A stretch of 37,575 nucleotides of DNA from Bacteroidota bacterium. Lineage in GTDB: Bacteria > Bacteroidota > Bacteroidia > AKYH767-A > OLB10. Made by a program: the position numbers and the translations under genes. Position 1 is the first letter of the stretch. Each line of letters opens with the position of its first letter. Location: contig JANXSD010000012.1 in NCBI GenBank assembly GCA_025352785.1, positions 1-37,575 of the forward strand, written 5' to 3'. Below the pieces are notes generated by a model. It worked only from the letters and a program-made list of their open reading frames with translations, made no database searches and had not been told where the DNA came from. This document shows, piece after piece, positions 26,182 through 34,903 of the stretch.

Positions 26182-26213
26182 GGGTATTTTGATAAGTATT
26201 AGTGGGTATTTTG
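26182..26213. promoter_or_regulatory. Tandem direct repeats between divergent genes
   Basis: GGGTATTTTG occurs at 26182-26191 and again at 26204-26213, a 22-bp period, or two helix turns. They lie between the lipoprotein unit (minus) and the sugar transporter (plus). Paired sites on one face of DNA are typical of dimeric or LytTR-type regulators. No regulator is identified. Confidence 0.35.
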
Positions 26214-26324
26214 TAATCAGAAATATTGAAAATTAAAATATGATTTATTGTTAATAAATAAAAATAACAGGTGAACTAAAGGCATAGATTTCATTCTAAT
26301 TTGGTAAAAAAATCAGCCACTCTT

Positions 26325-27590
26325 ATGGAAGAAAAAAACAATAGTATCATTCCAGTAATCATTCTCGGTTGCTTCTTCTTTATCTTCGGATTCGTAACAT
26401 GGCTCAATGGAACACTCATCCCCTACTTAAAAATCGCTTGTGAACTCAATACGCAGCAATCTCTTTTAGTTGCCTTTGCATTTTACATTTCCTATTTTGT
26501 AATGGCATTGCCTTCATCGTGGGTACTTCAAAAAATTGGATTTAAAAAAGGAATGATGCTAGGACTTTTTGTAATGGCTGCTGGTGCATTGATTTTTATT
26601 CCCGCAGCTCAATCACGCACTTATGAATTATTTCTTACAGGATTATTTGTTATTGGTACCGGACTATCACTTTTACAGACGGCCTCTAATCCTTATATCA
26701 CCATTGTAGGACCGATTGAGAGCGCTGCAAAACGTATTAGTGTTATGGGCATTTGTAGTAAAATAGCCGGTGTTCTAGCGCCTATCATTCTTGGTGCAAT
26801 TATTCTTTCGGATGCTGATATACTTACTTCAAAATTAGCTAACATGAATCATGCAGATCGAATTATTCAATTGAATGAACTTTCTTCTAGAGTAATACAA
26901 CCATACACCTTCATGGCAATTGCATTAGCCGTTCTAGCACTACTGGTCAACTTTTCTCCATTACCAGAAATTGAAGCTAAAGAAGAATCCATCTCTCTAG
27001 ATAGGAATGAAAAGCGAACTTCCGTTTTTCAATTTCCCAACTTAGTATTTGGTGCTATCGGTATATTTGTTTGCGTAGGTGTGGAAGTTATTTCTGGAGA
27101 TACAATTGGCATCTACGGACAATCACAAGGCATCCCATTAAGTGAAGCAAAAATTTATACATCGTTCACTTTATCAGCAATGGTAATCGGTTATATTATT
27201 GGCATCTTAACGATACCTAAATTTTTATCGCAACAAAAAGCATTAGCCTATTCAGCAATATCCGGTGTATTATTTTCTGCGCTTATCTTGTTTACAAAAG
27301 GATATACTTCTGTGTTTTTTGTTGCATTATTGGGATTATCCAATGCTTTGATGTGGCCCGCTATCTGGCCTCTAGGCATTGATGGTCTAGGAAAATTTAC
27401 AAAAACTGCTTCTGCGATTTTAATTATGGGAATTGCAGGAGGAGCCTTTCTTCCGCAATTGTATGGCAAATTAGCGGATAGCTCACTCGGTCATCAATGG
27501 GCTTATGTTATTTTATTCCCCTGTTACTTTTATATTTTGTGGTATGCTACTAAAGGATTTCAAATCAGAACATGGCAAAAAAATGAATAA
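26325..27590 (+). CDS. Sugar:proton symporter, FucP/GluP family (MFS)
   Basis: A 421-residue major facilitator protein of the fucose/glucose-galactose symporter family in the inner membrane. About twelve hydrophobic segments are visible, beginning IIPVIILGCFFFIFGFVTWLNGTLIPYLK, the family's first segment. LLQTASNPYITIVGP and the AAKRIS block are typical, as is WPAIWPLGIDGLG in the C-terminal half. I prefer ATG 26325 to TTG 26301, which would add eight residues. No sugar-utilisation gene is adjacent, so the substrate is not fixed by context. Confidence 0.92.
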   Translation: MEEKNNSIIPVIILGCFFFIFGFVTWLNGTLIPYLKIACELNTQQSLLVAFAFYISYFVMALPSSWVLQKIGFKKGMMLGLFVMAAGALIFIPAAQSRTYELFLTGLFVIGTGLSLLQTASNPYITIVGPIESAAKRISVMGICSKIAGVLAPIILGAIILSDADILTSKLANMNHADRIIQLNELSSRVIQPYTFMAIALAVLALLVNFSPLPEIEAKEESISLDRNEKRTSVFQFPNLVFGAIGIFVCVGVEVISGDTIGIYGQSQGIPLSEAKIYTSFTLSAMVIGYIIGILTIPKFLSQQKALAYSAISGVLFSALILFTKGYTSVFFVALLGLSNALMWPAIWPLGIDGLGKFTKTASAILIMGIAGGAFLPQLYGKLADSSLGHQWAYVILFPCYFYILWYATKGFQIRTWQKNE

Positions 27591-27644
27591 AACACTTAAT
27601 GAACCTTCTAAAGTGGAATTAAATTCCTTGATGATTTCCTGAAA

Positions 27645-28179
27645 TTATCTAATGAGTGCAATTCTTCCAGTCTTTTGACGAGCAATATTATTTACATCTC
27701 TGTAAGAGACTTTATAAATATAAATTCCTAATGGACAATCTTTGTTTTGAAATTTTCCATTCCATGACAAGCCGTTTTGTGTTTCAAATAAAGTATAACT
27801 CCATCGGTTTGATATACTAAATTCTAATATAGAAACATTGTATGATATCGGGCCAATATTATCATTAATTCCATCGTCGTTTGATGTAAATGCATTGGGT
27901 ATATAAAAACCATAAACCTTATCAATTGGGCATTCACCTACAAACACACTATCACTATATAATGTACCGCATCTTAATCTACTTTCCAGCCACTATTCAC
28001 CTTTCTTCTTTATTGTAATTTGCGATGCAGTCGATCCTGTATTCCAAAGATAGTTAGGTAATGAGATTGGTGAGGAAAGGACAATAGGAATATTTATTCC
28101 TTTATTACAAATTGTTGTATTTAGGTAATTATATGGTGCCACACTATATAACTCATCGAATACAAATAGTAATCCTTTT
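27645..28179 (-). pseudogene. Broken CHU_C / T9SS type B sorting-domain protein, 3' remnant
   Basis: The C-terminal piece of a gliding-motility-associated (CHU_C) secreted protein. The T9SS type B sorting domain is recognisable: GFYIPNAFTSNDDGIND, SNRWSYTLFETQNG, and YIYKVSYRDVNN ending in TGRIALIR. Upstream in the same frame lies NYLWNTGSTASQITIKKKGE. A single in-frame TAG at 27993-27995 interrupts it exactly where WLESRLRCGTLYSD continues, so a Tyr codon (GEYW) has probably mutated to stop. Upstream of about 28180 the reading frame is lost and plus-strand coding sequence begins, so the 5' part of the gene is missing. Confidence 0.72.
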
Positions 28180-29306
28180 ATGGGCTCTTTATTTTCAATT
28201 GATACTTTAACCAATAATTTTACAATTAAACATTTATTCGACCCCTTTAATCTCCCCGACGGGAAAAATCCTAATGGAAATTTAGTGGAATGGAGTAATG
28301 GAAAACTGTATGGGACAACAAGGAATGGAGGTTTTAATGATATTGGACCTAGCACGGGAGGTGTAATTTTTCAACTTGATCCAATCACCAATTCATACAT
28401 TAAAAAAATTGATCTTGATAGTACAACGGGATCTTATCCTTACGAGTTAATTAAAGCCAATAATAATAAACTTTATGGCTTAGCAGGAAGTGGTGGCTTA
28501 GATGATTACGGAAACCATTTCGGAACATTATTCGAATATGACCCTGCAACTAATACTATTATAAATAAACATAATTTTGGTTTTCACGGTGTATCTCAAC
28601 CATACTTTACAGGCAATGGTCTTACTGGTTATTTACTACAAGCAAGCAATGGAAAATTGTATGGAACAAATCAATATGGAATGTTTGAATACGATTACAT
28701 CTTGGATTCAATGAAAGTAACATTTGCCTTTTCAATTGATATTAATATTTCTAACGCAGGACAAAGTATAATTGAAATTTGCCGTAAACCTTCATACCGA
28801 CATTTAATTATTGATACATTGATGTTGTGCAAGAATGGAAGTTTTAATTTTATTGTACAAAGCACTAATGCGAATTTCTATCAATGGAATAAATATGGTA
28901 CTCCAATTCAAAATCAAATAGACAGTATGATTAGTATTAGTAGTATTCAATTAAGCGATTCAGGTATCTATACATGTACAATGGTGAATCAGTGTGGTGT
29001 TACTGAATCGAAGAACCTAATTATTAAGGTTAAAGACTGTACTGGTATTGATATAGAATTTGGAATTGCAAATGCAATAGTTATTACACCAAATCCGATA
29101 AGTGGGGAATTTCAATTGCTTATTTCCAAAAGCTCTGAAATAATAATCAAAAAAGTAACAATAAGAAATTTGCTTGGGCAAGTGCTTTATACAGATAATT
29201 CAAATAATTAAATTATTGATATGAAATATGATCCAATGGGAATTTATTTAGTTGAAGTAGAAACAAACAAAGGTTTATGGTAGGAAAACTAGATAAAAGA
29301 CTGTAG
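28180..29306 (+). pseudogene. 5'-truncated GloVer-repeat T9SS cargo with stops and a frameshift
   Basis: Open from ATG 28180 to a TAA at 29209-29211 (343 residues). It contains beta-propeller-like GloVer repeats (GSLFSIDTLTNNF, NGKLYGTTRNGG, NNKLYGLAGSGG, NGKLYGTNQYG), an Ig-like part (LSDSGIYTCTMVNQCG) and the start of a T9SS type A sorting domain (VITPNPISGEFQLLIS). The domain continues in frame beyond the TAA as MKYDPMGIYLVEVETNKG. A second stop at 29281-29283 follows; shifting one base gives VGKLDKRL and a stop at 29304-29306. No signal peptide is present: the 5' end is cut off at about 28180. Two nonsense changes plus a frameshift mark it as dead. Confidence 0.7.
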
Positions 29307-29637
29307 AAATTAGTTTTAATAAGAAATAAAAATTAAGATTTAAAAAAAATGGAAACATAGTTATTCGGCAAAGAAAAAAAATATCAAACTTTATAGGTGT
29401 ACAAAGCATAACAAGTGAAGGAATTGTTTGCATCTAATATTACTGAGTTAGATTGGGCTCAAAATAAGTTTGAAAGAATTACAGTTGGTGTTTTTAAGCA
29501 AATGCCAATAACTAAAGATATTATTTATTATATATGCGTTTATTGGAGGAGATTATTCACTCTAATAATAAACAAGAATGTAAAGAATTAGAAAAGTTTT
29601 AAATTAAATCCAGTCCTCAGTTATAAACAGAATCTAA

Positions 29638-29897
29638 GATTTAAAATACGTCTTTGGATTTGATAGCTTTAATCTTTCAAATTTTTATGCTGCCGAAACC
29701 GCACTCGAATTTGACATGTTCGCTTAAAATCTAATTGCTTTTTTGAACATTTGTCTTGCCCCAGAAAACGCAAAAAAATATCTACACTACGTTATAGAAC
29801 CTTTTAAATCGATGCATATTTAAAAAAGCAAAAGACAAACTTTTTTTTCAAAATAGCATTTTAAAAAAAAGGGTGGACTTGGGTTAATGAGCTTTAG
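29638..29897 (+). pseudogene. IS1380-family transposase remnant
   Basis: The C-terminal part of an IS1380-type DDE transposase in two frames. The first frame reads DLKYVFGFDSFNLSNFYAAE and continues TALEFDMFA, a stop, then NLIAFLNICL; this matches the family block FGFDxFNxxxFxATEAALxFxMxAYNLxxLF. The second, shifted frame (from 29781) reads STLRYRTF, a stop, IDAYLKKQKTNFFFKIAF, a stop and KKGWTWVNEL; this matches TLRYKTFAIGAY...KIALxxKxRxWF. At least one frameshift and three stops show it is dead. I could not find terminal inverted repeats. Confidence 0.72.
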
Positions 29898-30497
29898 AAT
29901 TACTCTAAACTCTTTGGGTTCCCTTTTAAAATTCTCTAACGTCTAATCTAGCGTTAAATAAGTTTTGGAAAAAGGAATAAGGAGGTATATAAATCATAAA
30001 ACTAAACCGCTTTAATAACTAAACTCAACAAAAATAGATTGATTATTATTTGAAAATGTGTTACCATTTTTATTATCACTAAATTATATTTTGAGGAGAC
30101 GATTCAACTAATTTTTCCTAAAAGGAAATTACAAACCTTTATAGTCAATTGCTCCCATTTTAATCAGTTTTTTTATGTAAATTTGGGCATGGTGGGATAC
30201 GTAGTATCCCCAAGAATTGTATTTTATTTTTACTGAAAATAATTTTAGCACTTCTGTCTTTCACAATTTCGAAATTTACAATCAAAGATTCAACGAATAA
30301 ATTTTTGCTTTGAATTATATCAAAATTTACCAATTCAAAAATTTAATAGACTAACCATTTTAAAAAAGATACAATTTATAAAAGTATTTTATGGATTAAA
30401 AAATGTTGTCTCCATTATATTTTCAAAAAGAGTTTTAGAAGACAACAACCAATTCTTTAAATTAAATAAGTAATAAGTAAGTATACAACAATGTATA
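29898..30497. other. Gene-free stretch, probably decayed DNA
   Basis: No convincing reading frame on either strand. It holds one tight hairpin (GGGATAC / GTATCCC with a 3-base loop at 30194-30210) and a loose TGTTGTCT / AGACAACA pairing (30404-30411 with 30440-30447). Upstream of the transposase remnant, a GTG-started 58-residue frame at 29415-29591 (LFASNITELDWAQNKFERIT) looks protein-like but has no recognisable family. The whole 29.3-30.5 kb stretch reads as eroded mobile-element DNA. Confidence 0.4.
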
Positions 30498-30529
30498 AAA
30501 AAAGCCTTGCAATTTTGCAAGGCTTTTTT
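30498..30529 (-). terminator. Strong terminator of the DUF4331 gene
   Basis: AAAAAAGCCTTGCAA (30498-30512) and TTGCAAGGCTTTTTT (30515-30529) form a perfect 15-bp inverted repeat with a two-base loop (effectively a tetraloop after opening one pair). It lies 20 bases after the stop of the minus-strand gene. Confidence 0.85.
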
Positions 30530-30549
30530 AGTAAAATTAATATGTGTTT

Positions 30550-32625
30550 TTATTTTGCAACAGTAAATTTATTCGACTGAATTATTTGATTGCTATTTTC
30601 AATGACAGCAAAATAAACACCAGGCTTAAGTTTAGTTACATTGTAACTTAATTCATGAGTTCCACTTTCTACCGATTCATTGTTTACCAATGTTTCGATA
30701 AGTTTTCCCGATTCGTCAAGAACTTTAACAGTAACTACGGTTTTATCTTGTAAACGATATTTGAAAGTTGTTAACGTCGTTGCAGGGTTTGGATAGTTAG
30801 TCATGAAGATTCCAGGAGTTCCTAGTTTCAAGCTTTCTTCTTGATCAGGGTATAATCTGTTGCTACTACTTGTTAATGCACCACCACAATTACCGAAACC
30901 GCTTGAAGGATTAGCTAAATAAGGAAACTTAGATTTGAATGGTCGATCGTTGCTTTCCACACCTGTTGAATAAGATAAAACGCCAACAAGATTTGTTGTA
31001 ACAGGATTTGCAGTACCTGCTATGTAATCATCATAAAATAAACCAACCGCCGCAAGTACAACTCCACTAACTGCTTGTAATTCGATGCGTGTAACATCAT
31101 CTTCTAATCTACGACCATTTGGGAATCCATCCATATTCGGAATAAATTGCAATGTAGTTGTTGTGTTATAAGCAGGATCAGTTAATCCAAGTACTGCTGC
31201 ATTGATAAGTCCAAGTGAACTAAATGCAGGATCGTTACGTTGTGTAACAGGCACTGCCATGTTTAAGCGTAACATATCTCCAAACGTAGGAAGGAAATTG
31301 TTGATGAATGGTTTTCCGGCCGCTAAAGGATTTCCATTTTTACCTGTTGCTAATTGATAAGGGGCGAGATTGGGAACCCCTGTCAAAAATATTGGAAGTA
31401 AATCTACCGAACGTGGTTGACCGGGACGTAATAAATATTTACCGAATAACGTAGTATCAAATGCAGTTCCTGCTGTTGCTGGATTTCCTAATAAACTAGC
31501 AAGTCCATCATGCGTGTTTCCAAAATCATAAGCTTGTAATGAATTACGTTGAATACGCAAAGCAGACAATGCTGGAACAGCTGTACCAAACTGGCTATCG
31601 TCCATGTAAAGAGCTAATTCAGGATTTGTAAAATATTTTTCCAAAGACTTATCTTCATTATAGGGTTGAAGTGAATTCCAATAATCCTTTTTACCAATTG
31701 GCATAATTACTTCGTTTGTCAATGGCATTCCCAAACGAGAAATCTGAACCCATTGTCCAATGTTAAAAGGCTTTTCGCCATGTAAACTACGAACAGTAAT
31801 TAATTTACGGCTAGCTGTTGCGTAAAGGCCAATGATGTAATCTGAATCAAGAATGTTTGCTGCTTGAGAAACATCTTTACCATCTTTTTGCAAAGTAGCA
31901 ATAGGTGCCTTGATGCAAATTGAATGAATATTTTTGCAACTTAATCCGTCACGTGCTCCACCCGTACCACGAGTTTGTCCTAAGTCAAAAACACCACCTA
32001 GGTCAACGAAGAATGGATCATCGGATGGTCCACAAAAAATTGTTTCTCCTGTTGATGCTGTTGCAATAGCATTGGTGCGAAGTGTATTATAATTAGTTGC
32101 ACCTAATCCAACTGTGCTTTGAATAGAGCGTGGTCCAATGTTGTTTGGCGGAACAATTCCATTGCTAACAATCGTTTGAAAAGAATGTCCTTGATCAATA
32201 CTACGGTAGCAATTGTAGGTAGTTTTTAAATTTTGCTGACCTAATCGAATGTTAAAAAATGTTGTCGGATCTTCATTGGTTTGTTTAAATTCAAAACGAT
32301 AAATAATATCATCACCCGATGTGGAAGGATTATTTTTTACGTGAATTTCATAGCGCACATCCTCGCCAAAAGAATAATAATTTGGACCTCCCTGAGGAAG
32401 TTCAGCAGGAATGTAATTGGCAATAATAGTCACTGTATTTTGATCGTCCGGACTTCGGAATGCATACAGGTCAGTGTTATCTGCCAACGGATCGCTAGCG
32501 ATAAGTGGTGCTTCTCGGTGACTGGAAGCATCGATTTTAGAATTGGAAACCAAAATTGCGGAGGCTGCTACTACAACCACCGCAAGTGAAATCCAGAACG
32601 ATTTTTTTGTTGATGTTTTTTTCAT
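30550..32625 (-). CDS. DUF4331 protein with T9SS type A sorting domain
   Basis: A 691-residue secreted protein. The N-terminus has KKSFWISLAVVVVAASAILV as signal peptide or anchor, followed directly by ASSHREAPLIASDPLADNTD and YAFRSPD, the hallmark of DUF4331. This domain covers most of the protein; its biochemical function is unknown. The last 85 or so residues form a T9SS type A sorting domain (NYPNPATTLTTFKYRL, KLKPGVYFAVIENSNQIIQS), so the protein should cross the outer membrane by the type IX system and be processed at the surface. It stands alone with its own terminator. Confidence 0.88.
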   Translation of the reverse strand: MKKTSTKKSFWISLAVVVVAASAILVSNSKIDASSHREAPLIASDPLADNTDLYAFRSPDDQNTVTIIANYIPAELPQGGPNYYSFGEDVRYEIHVKNNPSTSGDDIIYRFEFKQTNEDPTTFFNIRLGQQNLKTTYNCYRSIDQGHSFQTIVSNGIVPPNNIGPRSIQSTVGLGATNYNTLRTNAIATASTGETIFCGPSDDPFFVDLGGVFDLGQTRGTGGARDGLSCKNIHSICIKAPIATLQKDGKDVSQAANILDSDYIIGLYATASRKLITVRSLHGEKPFNIGQWVQISRLGMPLTNEVIMPIGKKDYWNSLQPYNEDKSLEKYFTNPELALYMDDSQFGTAVPALSALRIQRNSLQAYDFGNTHDGLASLLGNPATAGTAFDTTLFGKYLLRPGQPRSVDLLPIFLTGVPNLAPYQLATGKNGNPLAAGKPFINNFLPTFGDMLRLNMAVPVTQRNDPAFSSLGLINAAVLGLTDPAYNTTTTLQFIPNMDGFPNGRRLEDDVTRIELQAVSGVVLAAVGLFYDDYIAGTANPVTTNLVGVLSYSTGVESNDRPFKSKFPYLANPSSGFGNCGGALTSSSNRLYPDQEESLKLGTPGIFMTNYPNPATTLTTFKYRLQDKTVVTVKVLDESGKLIETLVNNESVESGTHELSYNVTKLKPGVYFAVIENSNQIIQSNKFTVAK

Positions 32626-33233
32626 TTTAAATTGATTTTAGATTATTAATAAATAAGGTTTTTAGGAAGTGGGCAATATATTTTATTTCGATAATTTAGG
32701 ACGATCTTGAAGAGTACCTACGCAAAAAATGAAAGCATGGATTTGTGATAAAGGAATTATTTAAAAAGATTTTTTAAAAATTAGATGACTAATAGAGGTT
32801 TGGATAATCGACACTGGCTACTATACATAGAGAATGAGTAAAATTCTCTACAAAATCTAATATTTAGGTTGAAGAGGTAAATAATGAGTTGGTTGGATTG
32901 CAACTGTGTAGTTGTAACTGGATTTAATTTATATTTTAAATTAAGATTTAAAATGATAAAATATGTGTTTTATTTACTCTTTGAAATCCATTATATAAAA
33001 AGGTCGCTGCGAAAAATTGTTTCATTTTTTTTTCGTAATAGTATCAAAATATCATTTTATCATTTGATCAACTAGATAATTAATGATAACAATATAGATT
33101 AACTATGAAGAGAATAAAAGCGGAAAACTTTGCATAATGCAAGGCGAATAGCAGATAAATTAGTTTACCAACTAAAATGCAAAAACTTCCCGTCTATTCG
33201 CATTTTCATTTGGGTCGAAGTATGCAGTGTTAA
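32626..33233. other. 608-bp stretch without a supported gene
   Basis: I find no credible gene. A 63-residue frame at 32884-33075 (plus) starts with ATG but has a random-looking composition rich in Phe, Lys and Tyr. Small features are a TAGAGAAT / ATTCTCTA stem with a 7-base loop (32828-32850) and a 13-bp palindrome TTGCAT-A-ATGCAA (33130-33142). The left part must contain the promoter of the DUF4331 gene, but no consensus match stands out. Confidence 0.4.
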
Positions 33234-34181
33234 TTATAAAGAGAGACTGACGAATCGCTCGTCTATTAATTTTTTATATCTCTCTTTCTTTTCATCATCC
33301 AAAAAACTGATATCAATAAATGCAAACCATTTTCCCCTTGATTTCAACATTTTATTAAAAATATTTTCTTGCTGCTTCATATCTAAGCCAACTGAATTAA
33401 ACGCTGCGGTAAAATCAGAACGTTTTATTCTTTTCTTTTTACCATTCAACGTAAGTGCTAATTCTTCGTCGTCCGCAGGATTTACAATTGCAGTTGCGAC
33501 TAAGTCGTAAGCAGGAGAAAAAACAGGTCCTGTTGCAGGAAGATAAATCAATGAAAAGTTCTTTAGATGCATGTCAGCATTACCAGTCAGAAATGAGAAC
33601 AGCACCAATTCGCAGAAGTTCACAACATCCAACCCGGGATTATTTGAGTATTTTATTATTGCCTTTGCTACCTGCTCGTGTGACCCACGGTATTTATCCT
33701 CTGTGAGTCGTTCAGTTAGCTGACACATATCTTCCATGTGCAGTTTATCTTTCTTAACTCTATCGATTCGCTTGGTGATATAAGCAAGATTACCCGATAC
33801 TAACCTAATCAAACTATGAGGAACAATATTAATTTTAGCAATAGAAGCCAGGTGCATTGTCAGATCTTCAACTTCCGGCAATTGCGAATAATGAGGTGTT
33901 GGCGGTTTTAAAATATACCCACCCCACATCCCTACAATCGTGAATCTTTTAGCGTGATTAGGTTGTGCTGCTGATGCTAAATGCAAGGATATTTTTGGCT
34001 GAACTCCCGTAACTGCTGTTTGTGTGTTCACCAGTTGAGCAGCTAGCTCAGACATATTAGCCTCAGAATATTCCAAAACCGGAGGAACAGTTACTCCAAA
34101 CATTTTTTTGCTGCAAACTGAATGGAAATCAGTTTCAGTTTCATTCAGAAGTTGGTAACAGTATAGACATCGCTGCTTCAT
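33234..34181 (-). CDS. hipT: HipT-like Ser/Thr kinase toxin (HipA C-terminal fold)
   Basis: A 315-residue HipA-type kinase that lacks the N-subdomain 1 of classical HipA, as in the HipT toxin of HipBST systems; that toxin phosphorylates an aminoacyl-tRNA synthetase (TrpS in E. coli O127). An N-terminal CLYC/CSKK cluster may bind zinc. The Gly-rich loop is TGVQPKISLHL, the ATP lysine is Lys92 (YILKPP), the catalytic Asp203 lies in GNADMHLKN and the metal-binding Asp226 in SPAYDLV. The loop position that carries Ser-x-Ser in E. coli HipT reads Ala56-Val-Thr58 here. It overlaps the hipS-like gene by 4 bases (ATGA). The kinase looks active; its target is unknown. Confidence 0.85.
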   Translation of the reverse strand: MKQRCLYCYQLLNETETDFHSVCSKKMFGVTVPPVLEYSEANMSELAAQLVNTQTAVTGVQPKISLHLASAAQPNHAKRFTIVGMWGGYILKPPTPHYSQLPEVEDLTMHLASIAKINIVPHSLIRLVSGNLAYITKRIDRVKKDKLHMEDMCQLTERLTEDKYRGSHEQVAKAIIKYSNNPGLDVVNFCELVLFSFLTGNADMHLKNFSLIYLPATGPVFSPAYDLVATAIVNPADDEELALTLNGKKKRIKRSDFTAAFNSVGLDMKQQENIFNKMLKSRGKWFAFIDISFLDDEKKERYKKLIDERFVSLSL

Positions 34182-34507
34182 GCTTCATCTCCTTTTACAG
34201 CGTGAACACTTACTGCACCAATACAATCTTTACAACAGGCGAGCAGTAATCCCATACGATCTCTCGGATTGAGTTTCCAGTTTTTTTCTGCTATTTCCAA
34301 TAACCAGCCCTCAGGTATTAATCCATCAAAAAAAGCGAACAATACATTACTGGTAAATACTTTTTCCTGTAACGGCAATGTGAGGCTGATAGGTTTTGGA
34401 TCCACCTTTTGAAGGTATTCCGCAGCATATTGAAAATGATATCCATTTTCGTCTTGACTAAGCCAACCGGCCAATTCACTGTGCATTTTAATTTCAGCTC
34501 TTCGCAT
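34178..34507 (-). CDS. hipS: HipS-like antitoxin (HipA N-subdomain 1)
   Basis: A 109-residue protein equal to the N-terminal subdomain of HipA: FQYAAEYLQKVDPKPISLTL, LFAFFDGLIPEGWLL, then DRMGLLLACCKDCIGAVSVH. In HipBST systems this separate piece, HipS, neutralises the kinase HipT, while HipB mainly boosts and represses. It overlaps both neighbours (14 bases with hipB, 4 with hipT), so the three proteins are made from one transcript by coupled translation. A split of a former HipA gene is the alternative reading; the clean overlaps and intact ends favour a real three-gene system. Confidence 0.83.
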   Translation of the reverse strand: MRRAEIKMHSELAGWLSQDENGYHFQYAAEYLQKVDPKPISLTLPLQEKVFTSNVLFAFFDGLIPEGWLLEIAEKNWKLNPRDRMGLLLACCKDCIGAVSVHAVKGDEA

Positions 34508-34724
34508 CTTTACGGTGATTGGCAGTTTTTTGATCTGATTTGAGAGGTCCCATTTCGTATCCGAACAGATTCAACACCTGATTCACTTTATCAAGTCTCA
34601 GTGTTTCCTTTCCTTGTTCCAATTCTCTAATAAACCTCAAGCCGACGCCTGCCTTTTCTGCAAGCTCGGGTTGTGTGAGACCGGAAACACTTCGTTTTTG
34701 CTTTATGAAGGTTGATAAGTTCAT
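34494..34724 (-). CDS. hipB: HipB-like XRE-family antitoxin/repressor
   Basis: A 76-residue protein with a Cro/C1-type helix-turn-helix: SGLTQPELAEKAGVGLRFIR followed by ELEQGK and LRLDKVNQVLNLFGYEMGP. It is the first gene of the hipBST-like unit. HipB proteins bind the operators of their own operon and cooperate with the kinase-antitoxin complex. Three inverted repeats lie directly upstream (34729-34827), as expected for self-repression. The tail after residue 60 is short and charged. Confidence 0.88.
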   Translation of the reverse strand: MNLSTFIKQKRSVSGLTQPELAEKAGVGLRFIRELEQGKETLRLDKVNQVLNLFGYEMGPLKSDQKTANHRKDAKS

Positions 34725-34728
34725 TTTT

Positions 34729-34746
34729 TATACCTTTTCGGGTGTA
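34729..34746. promoter_or_regulatory. hip operator O1
   Basis: TATACC-N6-GGTGTA, a one-mismatch inverted repeat ending 5 bases from the hipB start codon. Shares its half-sites with O2 and O3; centre at 34737.5. Confidence 0.6.
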
Positions 34747-34768
34747 AATATAATACATTTTAATTATT

Positions 34769-34786
34769 TATACCATATAGGGTATA
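34769..34786. promoter_or_regulatory. hip operator O2
   Basis: TATACC-N6-GGTATA, a perfect inverted repeat; centre at 34777.5, 40 bp from O1. On the minus strand a TATATTTA (near 34746-34753), one mismatch from TAnnTTTG, lies between O1 and O2, so O2 would cover the upstream promoter region. Confidence 0.65.
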
Positions 34787-34809
34787 ATACTTTGTGTTTT
34801 TCATATATT

Positions 34810-34827
34810 CATACCCTTTAGGGTATA
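34810..34827. promoter_or_regulatory. hip operator O3
   Basis: CATACC-N6-GGTATA, one mismatch from a perfect repeat; centre at 34818.5, 41 bp from O2. Confidence 0.6.
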
Positions 34828-34903
34828 GGATAGAAGCTTAAAAAAGACCTTTTTTTAGTAGTAATTGAGCGTAATGCCGATAAAAATGAGGAGAATACGG
34901 CTT

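Noticed and set aside
27993-28355. 120-residue minus-strand frame taken as one gene
   Set aside because: Its first half is the complement of the GloVer coding sequence; only the part below about 28180 belongs to the broken CHU_C gene.
32884-33075. 63-residue plus-strand frame
   Set aside because: Composition is that of random AT-rich DNA, with no ribosome site, motif or operon neighbour.
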